Positions 20,655-31,229 of a stretch of DNA of 64,000 bases are shown here, one piece after another (position 1 is the first letter of the stretch; the number at the start of each line of letters is the position of its first letter). Made by a program: the position numbers and the translations under genes. The notes below the pieces were generated by a model that ran no database searches, was not told the origin of the DNA, and was given only the letters and a program-made list of their open reading frames with translations. This DNA comes from Puccinia triticina. Taxonomy: Eukaryota; Basidiomycota; Pucciniomycetes; Pucciniales; Pucciniaceae. The stretch lies in assembly GCF_026914185.1 (NCBI RefSeq), contig NC_070564.1, positions 2,666,001 through 2,730,000 on the forward strand, given 5' to 3'.

Positions 20655-21822
20655 ATGAGTAATGCCCCAGCGGAGCAAGCAGTATCACTAGTCTCACCTC
20701 AAGAGGTCAAAGCCAAAGGAATCGAAAATTACAAGATCTTGGATTGTTCTTTTTCTGACCCGAGATCTGGTCAATCTGCTCTTGACGAGTTCCGGCAAAG
20801 ACCAAAACTTCCAGGCGCCAGCTTGTTCGACCACGAAGTTATCGCCGATACCGCCTACACTATCGATGGTACCACCAAAGTGGGGTACATGCAGCCCGAT
20901 TCAGGCACGTTCAAACGTGAGATGGAGCGCTTGGGTATCACTAGAAACGACCATTTACTCGTATACGATTACGATGGCATCATTGCGAGCCCTCGGGCAG
21001 CATGGATCTTCAATGTATGTAGGCACGGTTTTCTATCAGAAATCTTCGGAAATCCTGTCATTCATGAGTGTCTGCGGACAAAAATTTTCTCACACAGGCC
21101 TATGGTCACCCTAAGGTATCAGTTCTTGATGGTGGCTTGCCGCGATGGATTAAAGAAGAGTGTCCGGTTGAAACCGGGTCGCCGATCGAGCCCGAGCGAT
21201 CGGAGTACGAGCTTCCGGGATGCGACGAGGCTCTCGCACGCGGGAAAGTGATTTCATATGACGCTATTGTTCGTAACTTCAAGGTCACCGCTGACGGAGA
21301 AAGGATGTGTGTCTTTGATGCACGTCCCCGAGGCAGGCAAGTGAAGATACATATCCTAAAGCTTAAAGATCAAAGCATTAACGATTCATGGTAATATCTC
21401 AACCAAGTGCTTTCATATACTAATCAATTCGAGCGACGCATCCTTTACATAGTTTTCTCGGCACCGGTCCCGAACTCTGGCCCGGACTACCATCAGGCCA
21501 TATGCCACATTCTCTCTCGCTTCCATACACATCCTTGTTGACCCAACCCAGCGACTCGGAGCCCTACTCGAAATTTCTAAGCCCCGATCAGCTCGAGAAA
21601 ATCTTCCTGGAGACCCTGAACAACGACCACAAGAAATGGGAACAGATCAAACACGGCCAGGAAGAAGTCGTGGTCACCTGCGCAATAGGCATGACTGCCT
21701 GCATCATCTGGCTCGCTATTCGTCTCTGTGCCCCGACCGCAATTTATCCCAGAATTTATGACGAAAGTTGGGTCGGATATGTGCTCAGAAAAGACGCCCA
21801 GATCCTCACAAACCGTGAATAG
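20655..21822 (+). CDS. Two-domain rhodanese: 3-mercaptopyruvate / thiosulfate sulfurtransferase
   Basis: The enzyme moves a sulfur atom from mercaptopyruvate or thiosulfate to an acceptor via a catalytic-cysteine persulfide; the nearest known type is yeast Tum1, which feeds sulfur to tRNA thiolation. Exons: 20655-21014, 21098-21336, 21453-21822; 322 residues, close to the usual length (about 300). The first rhodanese domain has LLVYDYDG and the PRAAWIFN/AYGHPKVSVLDGG segment across intron 1. The second has FDARPRG and SGHMPHSLSLPY, with the catalytic Cys at about residue 276 in TCAIGMTAC (C-x2-G-x-T-A, nearer mercaptopyruvate than thiosulfate type). Intron 1 is GTATGT...ACACAG. Intron 2 has a GC donor, CAG|GCAAGT, with acceptor ATAG; only this keeps frame. 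No stops or frameshifts: the one intact host gene here. Substrate preference is inferred. Confidence 0.9.
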
Positions 21823-22507
21823 TCCTGATTATCCGCATCTTTTCAAGAGAAGATAGACTAAGCCGAGATTTGAGATGTAATCTAACAAGACGCAATGTCT
21901 CATACACGATAACTGTTGTGTTATACAAATTTTTCATTATTATTGTTCTTTTTGTGTACTCGAAGCAGCCTGAGGCTGAAGCATTGTTGTAAGTTGAAAT
22001 GAGACTGCTGAGTGAAACCAATGAGTGTAACGAACTTAACACAAGTCCCCTGCTGCGGGGTGCGCCAGCCATTTGGCTGGCTGCTCGGTTCGCGAAGCAA
22101 ACCTCCCCGCAGGGTAGACTTGCGCCTCAACTCGACAAACTCGCGTGATGAGTTTCCCACCTTTTGGTGGGAGGAAACTTCATCCTCGAATTGCTCACTT
22201 CCCTCAAAACTTTGAGGATGTTTGGGCAGGGTTTATGGAAGAGCAGCATCTTCCTGTTCATCCAACCCAAACTCAGAAAACCTACATAACTTTGTGATTT
22301 TATAATCCAAGTTTATTAAAATCACAGAAACACAGAAGGCAAGATCAAAGTTTTTGCCTGTGCTCATTAGCAAAAATCCCATAAAATTTGAAATTAATCC
22401 CCAAACACCCAGGAGGGCACCTTGGATTGACCCTCCAGCCCGTGCTGGAGCAACAGGCAAAAGAAGGTTGGTCAAAAATGTCATCAAGGAGGCCCTAATT
22501 CACATCT
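21823..22507. other. 3' flank of the sulfurtransferase gene with a GC hairpin region
   Basis: AT-rich 3' sequence, then at about 22034-22125 nested inverted words (AAGTCCCCTGCTGCGGGG ... CCCCGCAGGGTAGACTT; GCCAGCCATTTGGCTGGC) that would form a long hairpin. A TCCAAGTTTATTAAAATCACAG block near 22306 resembles one at 29219, a dispersed repeat. No coding domain. Confidence 0.5.
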
Positions 22508-22715
22508 CCTCTCAATGACCGGTCAGACCGGTCATTGAGGGGACTCACCACCTCTCAATGACCAGTCAGACCGGTCATTGAGGGGACTCACCACCTCTCG
22601 ATGACCAGTCAGACCGGTCATCAAGGGGACTCACCACCTCTCAATGACCAGTCAGACTAGTCATCAAGGGGACTCACCACCTTTCAATGACCAGTCAGAC
22701 CGGTCATCAAGAGTA
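22508..22715. repeat. 43-bp tandem palindromic repeat, five units
   Basis: Units begin at 22508, 22551, 22594, 22637 and 22680, spaced exactly 43 bp. Each reads CCTCTCAATGACCRGTCAG, ACCGGTCATTGAGG, GGACTCACCA with few changes; the last is incomplete. The unit is a clean tandem version of the irregular array at 6551-7817, including the same TGACCGGTCA core and GGGGACTCAC linker. The linker and flank are the same in every unit, so it is not a CRISPR array. Confidence 0.92.
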
Positions 22716-22795
22716 GATGTGAAAATGTGACTCCCCCACCGTCCCTTCCCCTGCCGTACCGCTTGCGAGTCAAAGGCCCCCTCCCAAACTGAGCT

Positions 22796-22842
22796 AAGTC
22801 CCTCCTGGGCGCTTCGCGCCCGCCTCCAAAGGAGGGACTTGT
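22796..22842. repeat. Hairpin AAGTCCCTCC ... GGAGGGACTT
   Basis: A perfect 10-base stem, with an inner GGGCGC-TTC-GCGCCC stem. The same outer words occur in the TIR element at 13205-13966, so this may be the remnant end of a related element. Confidence 0.6.
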
Positions 22843-23182
22843 GAATCAGTGGAAATTTTCAGATTTTGCAGAGAAAATCCCAAGTCTGCAATAACTTTTG
22901 CAAAACAATAGCTATTGTGGCACCGTAACAAACATGATGAAGGTCTACACTTGGCCTACAACCTCACAAAATTTTGGGGCTGTACCACCCCTCCTTCAAC
23001 AAAAAATCAGCATCAGAAGTTGACCTGTGAGACACTCCACCAGGTACCCTGAAACAGTGAAGTGAATACAGTTCCTTTGAGGCAAAAAAGTGACACATTG
23101 GTCTTCTTTTTTTCCATAGTTCTGACAGGTGTATGAACAAAGGATGAAAAGAAGAAGCAATTTTGCTTTTTTTGATGAAACT
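22843..23182. other. Unassigned interval
   Basis: No domain or repeat partner recognised. Confidence 0.4.
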
Positions 23183-23587
23183 TGTTAGATTTCTAGTCAC
23201 TCTCAGCCTGAAAGTATTTTATTAACTAGTTATAAATGGTATTATCATAAAAATTATCATAGTTTATTATATTAAGACTTGTAGCTCTTGATGTTTAGTT
23301 AGACGTGTAGATCTAGCAAATTTATTTACTGTTTGAGACATGTAGCTTCTCAAGTGTTAAGACATGTAGTTCTTTTCTCAAGTTGTATTGTAGCTGTCAC
23401 AAGTGTGACATGTTATTCTAGTTTAAGTAGTACTCTGATGTCATAGTAATAAATCCATTGAGTCAGAGCATTATTTCTTGTTGACCGCCTCAAGATTCAT
23501 CAAGATAAATAAAGTCCCAAGAGCTCCTCTTTCGAAATTTCTTCTCCATCCTCCTCTCAATCCGACGACGGTTCTTTAAATCTAACA
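23183..23587. repeat. Solo LTR, 405 bp, with 5-bp TSD AAACT
   Basis: It starts TGTTAGATTT and ends AAATCTAACA, a perfect 10-base terminal inversion with TG...CA ends. AAACT flanks both sides (23178-23182 and 23588-23592). The interior has ATAAAT words and repeated GACATGTAG; no coding sequence is attached, so it is a solo LTR left by LTR-LTR recombination. The short LTR suggests a Copia-type element (inference). Confidence 0.88.
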
Positions 23588-24372
23588 AAACTGACATCAA
23601 ATGGAGTGTAATCTGTGAGACAATGCCCCTAGGGACCTGCGTCTTACCCATTATGAGGCCTTCTTGGTAGCTGATTCCTTGACCATTAAGGTGGGGTGTT
23701 ATGTAACAAAACAAATACTGATAGATTTGCAGGCTTCTTGCCTGTTCATGTACATTGAGCAAACCTGTGATGCCAAAAAAAAAAAAATGTTAGTCCCTCA
23801 TTTGGAGGGGGGCGCTTTGCACCCAGTAGGGAAGCCCCCTCTGACCAAAAACCCTTGCCCTGCGCAGGTGGCACTTGTGCAGAGCAACTGGAAAGTGTCA
23901 ATGGCAATCAGTGCTGCACCCGCTCTAGATGCTTCTCCCTGGGGCCCTCCTCCCGGCGACATTGATCAAACTCCAGACGGACTGGGTCACACAATCAGAC
24001 AGCGGGGCTCATGGAAAAAGATTGCTTGGATATGGAGGAGTATGAAGTGATTAGATGAATCATAATCAAATTTTCATTGGATTCTTTGATCATTTTGCTA
24101 TATATTGATCAGTCTCACAAAAACATTAGGGCTTGACTTATTCAGATTAAGACTTGTGCAATCCATTTTTTTGCATAAAATTGATTTGAATGAGAAATTT
24201 GTTTTTTTTGCATGCATGGGATGCAATGGAGTTTGTGTTCCTTAGCAGGGAATGGGGGATACTTCACAACAGTCTACTTAGCCAGTTTTAAAATCATTTT
24301 TGCCTATCTAATATGGCTAGCCTGTTAAGGGAAAGGGTGATTGAAAGTGGTGGGATGGCCATTGAATTTGCA
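23588..24372. other. Unassigned interval
   Basis: No domain recognised. The part just before 24373 must belong to the 3' region of the Helitron-like element ending at 24397. Confidence 0.4.
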
Positions 24373-24397
24373 GCGGCGAAGCCGCCTTGGCCTCTAG
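24373..24397 (+). mobile_element. Helitron-like 3' terminus
   Basis: A GCGGC-GAA-GCCGC hairpin (24373-24385) is followed by CTTGGCCT and a terminal CTAG (24394-24397), then T. A short hairpin about 10 bases before CTRR with a following T is the Helitron 3' signature. Nearly the same end occurs at 44109-44133, and a relative in reverse at 25768-25792. The 5' end was not located. Confidence 0.7.
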
Positions 24398-25138
24398 TGA
24401 GTTTTATAAAATCACACTTTGAACTTTTTTTGCTTGAACGAGCGGTTTGAGCACCCCGCGCACACCAAAACAAGTCCTCAAACATTGAAAAGTCATGCTT
24501 TTCAAAAATCACTATAAAAATAGTGAGGAGTCATAAAAAAAGTTACATAACACCAAAAGAAAGACAAGAAGCAGGCCTTTATGGCCTGCGAAAGGAATTC
24601 AGTCAAGACAAGGAAGGAAGCGGCTACAGGAGGAAGAAGACAAAATATACAGTTTTCCCGCAAAATCGGGAAACTCATCACGCGGGAATCCCGACTTGAG
24701 GTATAGGCCTCCACTGGCCTGGACAGCTCCGCTGCTTGCTCCCGCTCCCGCCCGGAGGCCTAGTTAAGCTCATGAGTGTAAGGTTTGTGTGCGTGGAAAA
24801 AGTCCCTCAATCGGAGGCACACAAGCGCTGTTGCAACCCTCCAAAGTATTGAGTTCTCAGTAGTAGCATACTTGTCAACCGGACATGTAGTGATAAATAG
24901 AGTTGTAAACCTAAATGAAACCTACTTGAACGTCAGTTTAAATAGTAATCCTGTACCACTTCCTATTTCTCTTTTCTTGGGGGTTTCAAACATGGTGCAG
25001 GTGCTGTTGCAGGCATCCCTAATTCAGGAAGAAATCAGGGCACATGCAACACACCCTGCATACCTGCACCCAAGTTTACCAAAAAACATGCAAAATAATT
25101 TGAAAATTCTTTTTGCAGAAACTTTGTTTACCTGAAAT
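24398..25138. other. Unassigned interval
   Basis: No reliable gene. GGGGTTTCAAACATGGTGCAG near 24980 is a third, outlying copy of the arm of the palindrome at 25139-25236. Confidence 0.4.
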
Positions 25139-25236
25139 GGGGTTCCTGAACTGGGACCTGCACCATGTTTGCACCATGTTTGAAACCCCCTTGAAGGGGG
25201 TTTCAAACATGGTGCAGGTCCCAGTTCAGGAACCCC
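25139..25236. repeat. Near-perfect 98-bp palindrome
   Basis: The left arm GGGGTTCCTGAACTGGGACC... and right arm ...GGTCCCAGTTCAGGAACCCC match base for base for over 40 positions. The only asymmetry is an 11-base direct duplication (CACCATGTTTG twice, 25161-25182) in the left arm. The centre is CCCCCTTGAAGGGGG. It would form a very stable hairpin. A smaller stem (TTTTGGCTGGGAGAT / ATCTCCTAGCCAAAA) lies next to it at about 25257-25308. Confidence 0.93.
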
Positions 25237-25767
25237 AAGAAGATCATAAATCCAATTTTGGCTGGGAGATTTCAGCTTGCATGAAAAGTGACATCTCCTA
25301 GCCAAAATAAATTCTCACACCCATTTTACCTTGACTCTTAATACTTACGGAGTTCACCCATTGTTTTAATTTTGAAAATAAAAGTTTGGGAATCATTGAT
25401 TTATGGACCTACTTCACCCCTGCAAAAAACACTTCGCGCACTGCACAGTGCGCGGATTCCCAAACACTTTGCGCACTGCGGGTAAAATACGCAACTCTTT
25501 GAAGGTTGCTTTTGACCAATCAATACACAGGCTTCCCATTGGCCTCTTTGAATTTTCTGGGAGTTTTTCAAAGCATTCTTCTATGTTAAAAAAATCATTA
25601 AAACCAAGATGGAAGGTAGGATTTGGGCGCCTAAAAAACAAGGTTGTCATAGCCCCAAAATTCCAAATCATTTATTGAGTAATGGAAAATGTAAGAACAC
25701 CTACTTCAGAAGTTTTTAGCCACTTTTTGCAAGGATACAGGTCTAAAAAATGATAATTTAGATTTAA
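25237..25767. other. Unassigned interval
   Basis: Apart from the small stem at 25257-25308, only a GCGCACTG/CAGTGCGC inverted word near 25436-25480 was seen. No supported gene. Confidence 0.4.
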
Positions 25768-25792
25768 CTAGAGGCCAAGGCGGCTGCACCGC
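25768..25792 (-). mobile_element. Helitron-like 3' terminus, minus strand
   Basis: Read on the minus strand: hairpin GCGGTGCAGCCGC, then CTTGGCCT and CTAG followed by T. The last 12 bases match those at 24397 and 44133. Its body must extend to the right; the other end is not identified. Confidence 0.65.
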
Positions 25793-26004
25793 TGCAGAGC
25801 CCACATGCCCAGCCCCACTTTGTTTAGTCAGCAACAGTAGCTTTTTCACTCAGCAGCAATGGTTTTTTACTCAGCGGTGGTATTTTATGCGACCATGTTT
25901 TTGAATGCTGAATGTACACATTTCTTGAGGTGATACATATGTAATCACCCAGGTTAATGTTTCTGTTGGGCAAAAAAGACTGGCTTTGAAAATATTTACA
26001 GCAA

Positions 26005-26128
26005 GGGTGTTCAAATTTAGAATTGTTGCTCTTTTTTGAGTGATTGGGTGTTACACATTTTTTTCAGATTAAAATTTTATGAATTTATGGTGTTATAATT
26101 TTATGCAGCCAAATTTGAACACCCCTAG
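26005..26128. mobile_element. Small TIR MITE of about 124 bp
   Basis: GGGTGTTCAAATTT at the left and AAATTTGAACACCCC at the right are inverted repeats around an AT-rich centre. No clear target duplication. Confidence 0.65.
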
Positions 26129-26580
26129 TGGTAAATTGTACAACACACTCAACCACTTGAATAAGTTTATGTATAAAACAAGACCAAGAACCCCACAGAT
26201 CTCATAATTGGATCAGCTTGAGCCTACATAGATTGTGTGACCCACAGAGGATGATATGATATTCTGATTTTGCAGATTACAGGAAGCAAACCCATCTGAA
26301 TGATACTGCATCCATTGCCCAACCTTTTAAGGGGGGGGGGGGGGAACATTGGCTAAAATGTACATTTCTTTAATTGTTATTTAGATCAATACACAAGGTT
26401 CACCATAGACGGGACAACACTGATCAGCATTGGGAATTTGTTTCCAACAATAGCAAAGGCAAATAGAATCAATGGGTACTTGGGCAGGTTGGGAAAATGC
26501 TGGGTAGGGCACAGGGATGCTTAGTAAGTTTGGTGTGGCGGCCAGGAACCTATGCAGCGGCCCCAACAATGAGTACCCTT
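26129..26580. other. Unassigned interval with poly-G tract
   Basis: Contains a run of about 14 G near 26331-26344; no gene or repeat partner recognised. Confidence 0.4.
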
Positions 26581-26808
26581 CCTCCTCCCAATGCTGAAAC
26601 AAATACAAGACATGGAGTGTCTCTGGTAAATGTTTATTGTTGAAGATGGAGACCTACATGTCCTATTTTTTGTTTTCAGCCATCATATACACAATAATAG
26701 CTAAAAACAAAAAAAATGGGACTTGTAGGTCTGCATCTTCAATGAAAAACGTTTACCAAATACACTCCATGTGTCCTCTCCATGTGTTGTATTTGTTGAG
26801 TCCTCCCC
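26581..26808. mobile_element. Foldback element of about 228 bp, next to a poly-C tract
   Basis: Left arm AACAAATACAAGACATGGAG, TGTC...GGTAAATGTTTA..GAAGATGGAGACCTAC...; right arm is the complement (GTAGGTCTGCATCTTC, GTTTACCAAATACACTCCATG, GTTGTATTTGTT). Arms are about 100 bases, 80-90% alike by eye. The right end runs into a C-run of about 20 bases (26808-26827). Confidence 0.8.
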
Positions 26809-26827
26809 CCCCCCCCCCCCCCCCCCC

Positions 26828-27389
26828 TTGGTTGATGTTTGGAGGTGCCAGGGAGGGGAGAAGGAAGCCCATGAAAGCCAGTATCAGGGTCTCTGTGGTA
26901 GGTTATGATATTTTTACTTGTGGGGGCTTTGAAACAAGGAACTGACACCGAGTCGTAAAACCCCCGCCTTGAGGACAAGCAGATACCTTGATTGAGCTGG
27001 GGAAATTTGCAATTGCAGGTCTCCTGTATGTGTTCAGGTTGGATACTTGGGGTTTGGCAGAAGCTAGATCTTGTCCTGGTTATCAGTAGTATCAGTGAGA
27101 GTATAACGGACCATTTGCCAATGGAAGTGTTGGGACAAGGCATGCTTTGAGTCTGACTATAAGAGCTACATTTGGGGCTAGCCTACACAAGCATTGATGT
27201 TGTTATACCAGTCGCGGTGTTAGTACGACTTACTGACATTTTGGTGCAGGTTTGTGATCCAAGAAATCACGCTCAACTTGAAAGGTTCAGGTTGAGGAAA
27301 TTTGGCTATCAAGATACTGAAATATTTCAAGAAACTAAGAAGATATTTCTAGTTACATCTATAACATTCCCTCACTTTGATGGAAAGAA
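26828..27389. other. Unassigned interval
   Basis: No domain recognised between the poly-C tract and the GC-rich gene remnant. Confidence 0.4.
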
Positions 27390-28620
27390 CAATATGGGGG
27401 AAAGACGCACGCCGACGACGCCGGTCTTCTTCTTCCTGAGAGCCCAAGAACTCGGAGACGGGCGAGAGCTGATCGTGGCGTTTGCGGATAGCGTCGAGAC
27501 GGGCATTGAAGGCGAGGATGATCTTGACGACGTCCCTAGCCTTGGGGGTCCTGGGCCCGGCGGCGGCGGCGTTGAGCCGGCTGAGGCGCCAGACGAGCAG
27601 CCGCATGTAGTAGCCGCGGACGCCCGAGTTCCAGTGCAGGAAGAGGTGCTGGAAGACGAGCGGGTCGAGCAGCAGGTCGAGACATAGCGCTTTCAGCGTC
27701 TCCGGCTGCGTCGTCAACCTATCCCAAGAAACCCCCTCGTCAGTTACAAGAAAGAGAGAGAGAAGGGGGAGACGCCCGCCTCGAACTGGGAGTAAATGAA
27801 GGCGATGGTGCGCCTGACGCAGACGGTGTTGTCGGCGGTGAGGAGGATCCTGCGAGGACGTCGAGGATGAAGGGGAGGTTGAAGAGGGCGAGGGAGGGTC
27901 GGACGAGGACGGGGGGGCTGGGGAGGTCGTTGAGGAGGAGCGGGGGGGGCGGGGGCGGTGTAGAGGACGGTGTAGAAGAGGCCGTCGAGGAAGTCGAGGA
28001 GGAGGAAGACGGAGCGGGTGTTCCACATGGATGGCGCGGATCCAGAGGCTGAGCAGGCCGCCGAAGAACTGGCGCCGGCGCGCGCGGTCGTCCAGTTCTC
28101 CCTCCTCCTCCTCCTGCTGCTCCTGGGGGGAGGAGGGAGGCCTGGGCGAGCCGCCGACGATGTCGAGGGCGGTGGAGACCAGCCGACGGTGGGCGAGCTC
28201 GAGCACCTTGGGCTTGGCGCCCATCGCCAGGTTGGCCGACTCGCCCGCATTGAAGCTGCTCGTCGTCGGGCCCAGCGTGGTGACCGAGCGCAGGCTGCGG
28301 TGCACCAGCGAGTCGCACTTGTCCAGGAAGGACGCCGAGACCAGCAGGAAGCCCGGCATCGAGATCAGCGTCGACGGGTGCACCACCGGCCGCGCCTGCG
28401 GACGCAGGTAGGTCGCCAGCTGGCGATGGTAGGCCCGGTAGAACGCGAACGGGAGGTCGGAGTCCGACGCCTCGAATCAACCTATCCCAAAACACTCAAT
28501 CAGTCATGCGCGGGGGGCAGGGAGAACGGGAGACGGACCAATTGCCGCTCATCTCGACCTGGATGTCGCCCTCCTGGACGAGCAGATTGTCCGAGTCGGA
28601 GTATATACTGTTCTTGTTGA
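27390..28620 (-). pseudogene. GC-rich gene remnant on the minus strand, possibly DUF1765 family
   Basis: Reading leftward, protein-like segments follow in order but in different frames: SIYSDSDNLLVQEGDIQVEM (28550-28610); DLPFAFYRAYHRQLATYLRP then VHPSTLISMPGFLL and SASFLDKCDSLVHRSLRSVT (28030-28470); WNTRSVFLLLDFLDGLFYTV (about 27960-28020); NDLPSPPVLVRPSLALFNLP (about 27870-27940); ILLTADNTVCVRRTIAFIYS (about 27790-27850); ETLKALCLDLLLDPLVFQHL, LHWNSGVRGYYMRLLVWRL (27390-27710). Probable introns lie near 28475-28520 and 27712-27775. The other frame changes fall in G/C runs and look like 1-base indels. The last block resembles the fungal DUF1765 family from memory, which would need a profile search. 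Base composition (strongly G+C) is unlike its surroundings. Confidence 0.55.
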
Positions 28621-28984
28621 CAACGCCTCGCCGGTCCAGGCACCGCCGCGGAGGTCAGCGTTACATGCAGGGGCGTGGCGGTGGCGTGGTAGTCATGGCT
28701 TGATGAATGTGGCATCGATTTTGCTGAGGGCAATTCCCGATTGTCTATAAAAGAGGACTCCGGGTTGTGTCTTTGTGTCCCCCAGGGCGTCCTCTGCCGC
28801 TGTAATTCCAGCGTGCAGTTTGCCCTCACCCCTCCGCTGTTGCACTTGCACAGTTTGAGGGGCTAAACTCGTTGGCCCCCCTTTGCATAATGCCTTCAAT
28901 GCGGCGCGCTGGGGGCCATCCACCCACTATTTTAAACCCTGCTAGACAGGGATGGATAGTGTGTCTAGTTTGTGGTGTTTAGAT
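28621..28984. other. Unassigned interval upstream of the minus-strand gene remnant
   Basis: Contains TATAAAAGAGG at about 28746 on the plus strand; no gene recognised that would use it. Confidence 0.35.
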
Positions 28985-29385
28985 TTTTTGTTAAGAACAC
29001 TTTTTTTGTGATTTGCTTTTTTTTGGAAGGGGGAACCCTTGCATTTTTTTTTTGTAATTTTGTTGATTTGTAGGGGGAACCCTTGATCTTTCTTTCCGTG
29101 TTTCTCTGTCTTTAATAAACTTGGATGTGCTAATATGTGGTGAAGTTTCTTATTTTTCAGACCTGTTTGCTTGCACAAAGTGGCTGAAATTTTTTGAAGT
29201 AGCTGCTCTTAATTTTTCATCCAAGTTTATTAAAGACACAGTTTTGAAAAAATCAAAAAAATCAAGATCAAGGGTCTCCCCTTACAATTACACAAAATGA
29301 AGAAGAAAAAAATCATGGGTTTCCCCATTAACAAAATCTCAAAAAAAAAAATGCTGGGTTTCCCCATCACAAAAAAGACACAAGC
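28985..29385. mobile_element. AT-rich foldback element of about 400 bp
   Basis: The left arm (28985-29130) and right arm (29216-29385) are inverted copies; the best match is CTTTAATAAACTTGGATG against CATCCAAGTTTATTAAAG, followed outward by GATCAAGGG / CCCTTGATC. Each arm carries two or three GGGGGAACCCTTG-like subrepeats separated by T-runs. The AAGTTTATTAAA core also occurs near 22310. Confidence 0.75.
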
Positions 29386-30342
29386 AAGTTTTCAAGCTAG
29401 CCTTCCAACAGCGGCAAAGCCGTGCCCACAGGCTCAACACCCAGCCCGCGTCAAGCGCACGGGTCAAAAGTGATGGACAAAAAGGCCCCCGGCCCGCAGC
29501 AAAGGCTGCAGGCCCGTGGGGGGCCCACTCTTTGCCCCTCAGACTGCGCACGCGCAACAGCGGAGGGGTTGAGGACAACGGATAGCTGGAAGTGCAGCAT
29601 CTCCAATCACCTGGGGATTCAGCTCAACACCCAACTACCTGCCTTTTAAGCTCTCGGCTCAAACACTTGGCTCAATTTTCAGACCCCCAGGCCACCAGAA
29701 ATTTCCTCCTGCCTATGCCTACGACACGCTGTGGCCCTCGTAACGGTACGTGATTCCATTCCAACCGCGCCAGCCACTTTGGATCCGGATGACAGACCAA
29801 TGTATACCCTTGACTCCAGCATTCATTTGGCTTTGCCTACTTAATACAGCCCACGCCGCGGGCCTCGCAACCATTCTTGACTACACTTTGACTGGCCTAG
29901 ATCATCCCTTTGGCCGGAAATTACGCCACAGTGAATGAGTCAGGACTACTCACAGCTGCTCAAGATTTTCAGTGACCCTGCCAACGGGTCCGATTTCCCT
30001 CACGCTCTACGGACTTGAATCCTTGAAACTTGAAACCTACTAAGTATGTGTTTTGATACCTATCAGGACCAAGATTATCCCTCCTTTTACCGTCCTCACC
30101 AGGTGTGATATTCTGATATGCGGCCTTCTTCCATGACGACAAGAGACTCACTCTGCTTGGCTTCAAGTTCAGCCATAACCTCCACTGGACGGCAGCGTCA
30201 AAAGAACGTTCTCCCAAGTGTCAAACAGGGCGGAAGCGGCAGCGGACGATGCAAGCGGAGTTCATGCGCTCGGCGGGCTGACTCGGCCTCAGGCTCCATT
30301 CAGTTCTATGCAGCTCCCCTGGCGTCGTTGGCTATGCTTGCC
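29386..30342. other. Unassigned left flank of element G2
   Basis: No confident gene. A short frame at about 30120-30230 (KRLTLLGFKFSHNLHWTA) faintly resembles a stretch of non-LTR reverse transcriptases; this is too weak to call. Confidence 0.35.
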
Positions 30343-30347
30343 CCACC

Positions 30348-31016
30348 TGTCAGCCGCCTACTAGTCCAGAAGACAAAGCAGACGTCGACAAACCACGGAC
30401 CGTCGCAAGCACTGACGGTCCGCAGACAGGTAAGAACACTAAACCTGCTACATAAGCACCTTGGTGCCAAGGGGCTCGGGCATCAGCCTTGAGTGAGCAA
30501 GTGCATATTACCTGGGATCTTCTAAACGAATTCCCAGGTGGACAGATCGTAGAACAAGACCAGTGGTCATTGGACCACAAGTCAGCCCAGCACCGCTGGG
30601 GTATAAGTACTGGGGAACCTTCCTACCAAGAAGTTCCCCCAGATCAGTTACCACACCCGCTTCCATTGTTGCATTCGACTACGCACGCCGAACACAAAAA
30701 TTGGGGTTTTTACTCGATCCATCTCTTTCTCTTTCCATCCTTTCCGCACTTGACCCGACTCCCAGTTCCACTAGGTAAGTCGGGCCTTTTCCCTTTTCTC
30801 TCTTTCCTGTCCTAGACAGGACCAAATCTTCGAGTCCCTTGGACTTTGGTTGTATACGCTCAACCAGCCCCTCCAGAGGAGGCGCGGCTTTTTCTCCTTG
30901 CGCTGCGGCCAAGTCAAGCTCTGACTGACGTCGTGACAGCTGAGATCAGCTGAAACCTTAGATCATAACTAAGGTTTATATTCAGGGCGCGGCCACAATA
31001 GAGACCCGCCCTGACA
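30348..31016 (+). repeat. 5' LTR of G2
   Basis: 669 bp, TGTCAGCCGCC... to ...CCCGCCCTGACA. It contains GGGGTATAAGTACTGG near 30598 as a possible TATA region and a GGTAAGT-type splice donor word near 30774. Collinear with 38492-39161. Confidence 0.95.
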
Positions 31017-31040
31017 TTTGGGGGCCTCATCGGGAAATTT
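31017..31040 (+). promoter_or_regulatory. Primer-binding site of G2
   Basis: TTTGGGGGCCTCATCGGGAA starts right at the LTR end. Elements A (45350) and B (56370-56391, minus) have almost the same string at the same place. The priming tRNA was not identified. Confidence 0.75.
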
Positions 31041-31229
31041 TTTCCCTGAAACCTTGGCTACTGTCCACTTACCCAAAGTGTGACTCTCTTCCTCAGATAC
31101 GTTTTGTGTGATCATGATCTCGTTCGGACGGCTTCTTGTTCATACTCAAAACTCTACCGGTATACCAGTAGTAAGCTTCTCAACTCAAGGCCCGAGTTTC
31201 TACGCGTGTAGCTAAGTGCTTGCCTTCTA

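Noticed and set aside
22508..22715. CRISPR-like array with 43-bp periodicity
   Set aside because: There are no unique spacers: the whole unit repeats, and the genome is eukaryotic.
26808..26827. Poly-C run (and poly-G near 26331) as a structural element
   Set aside because: Likely simple-sequence tracts; run length is unreliable and no paired feature was seen.
28018..28620. 200-codon plus-strand ORF in the GC-rich region
   Set aside because: It is the complement of better-supported minus-strand protein blocks; long chance ORFs are expected at high G+C.
30118..30340. Possible non-LTR reverse transcriptase fragment left of G2
   Set aside because: Only a short stretch is reminiscent; no RT motif was found.
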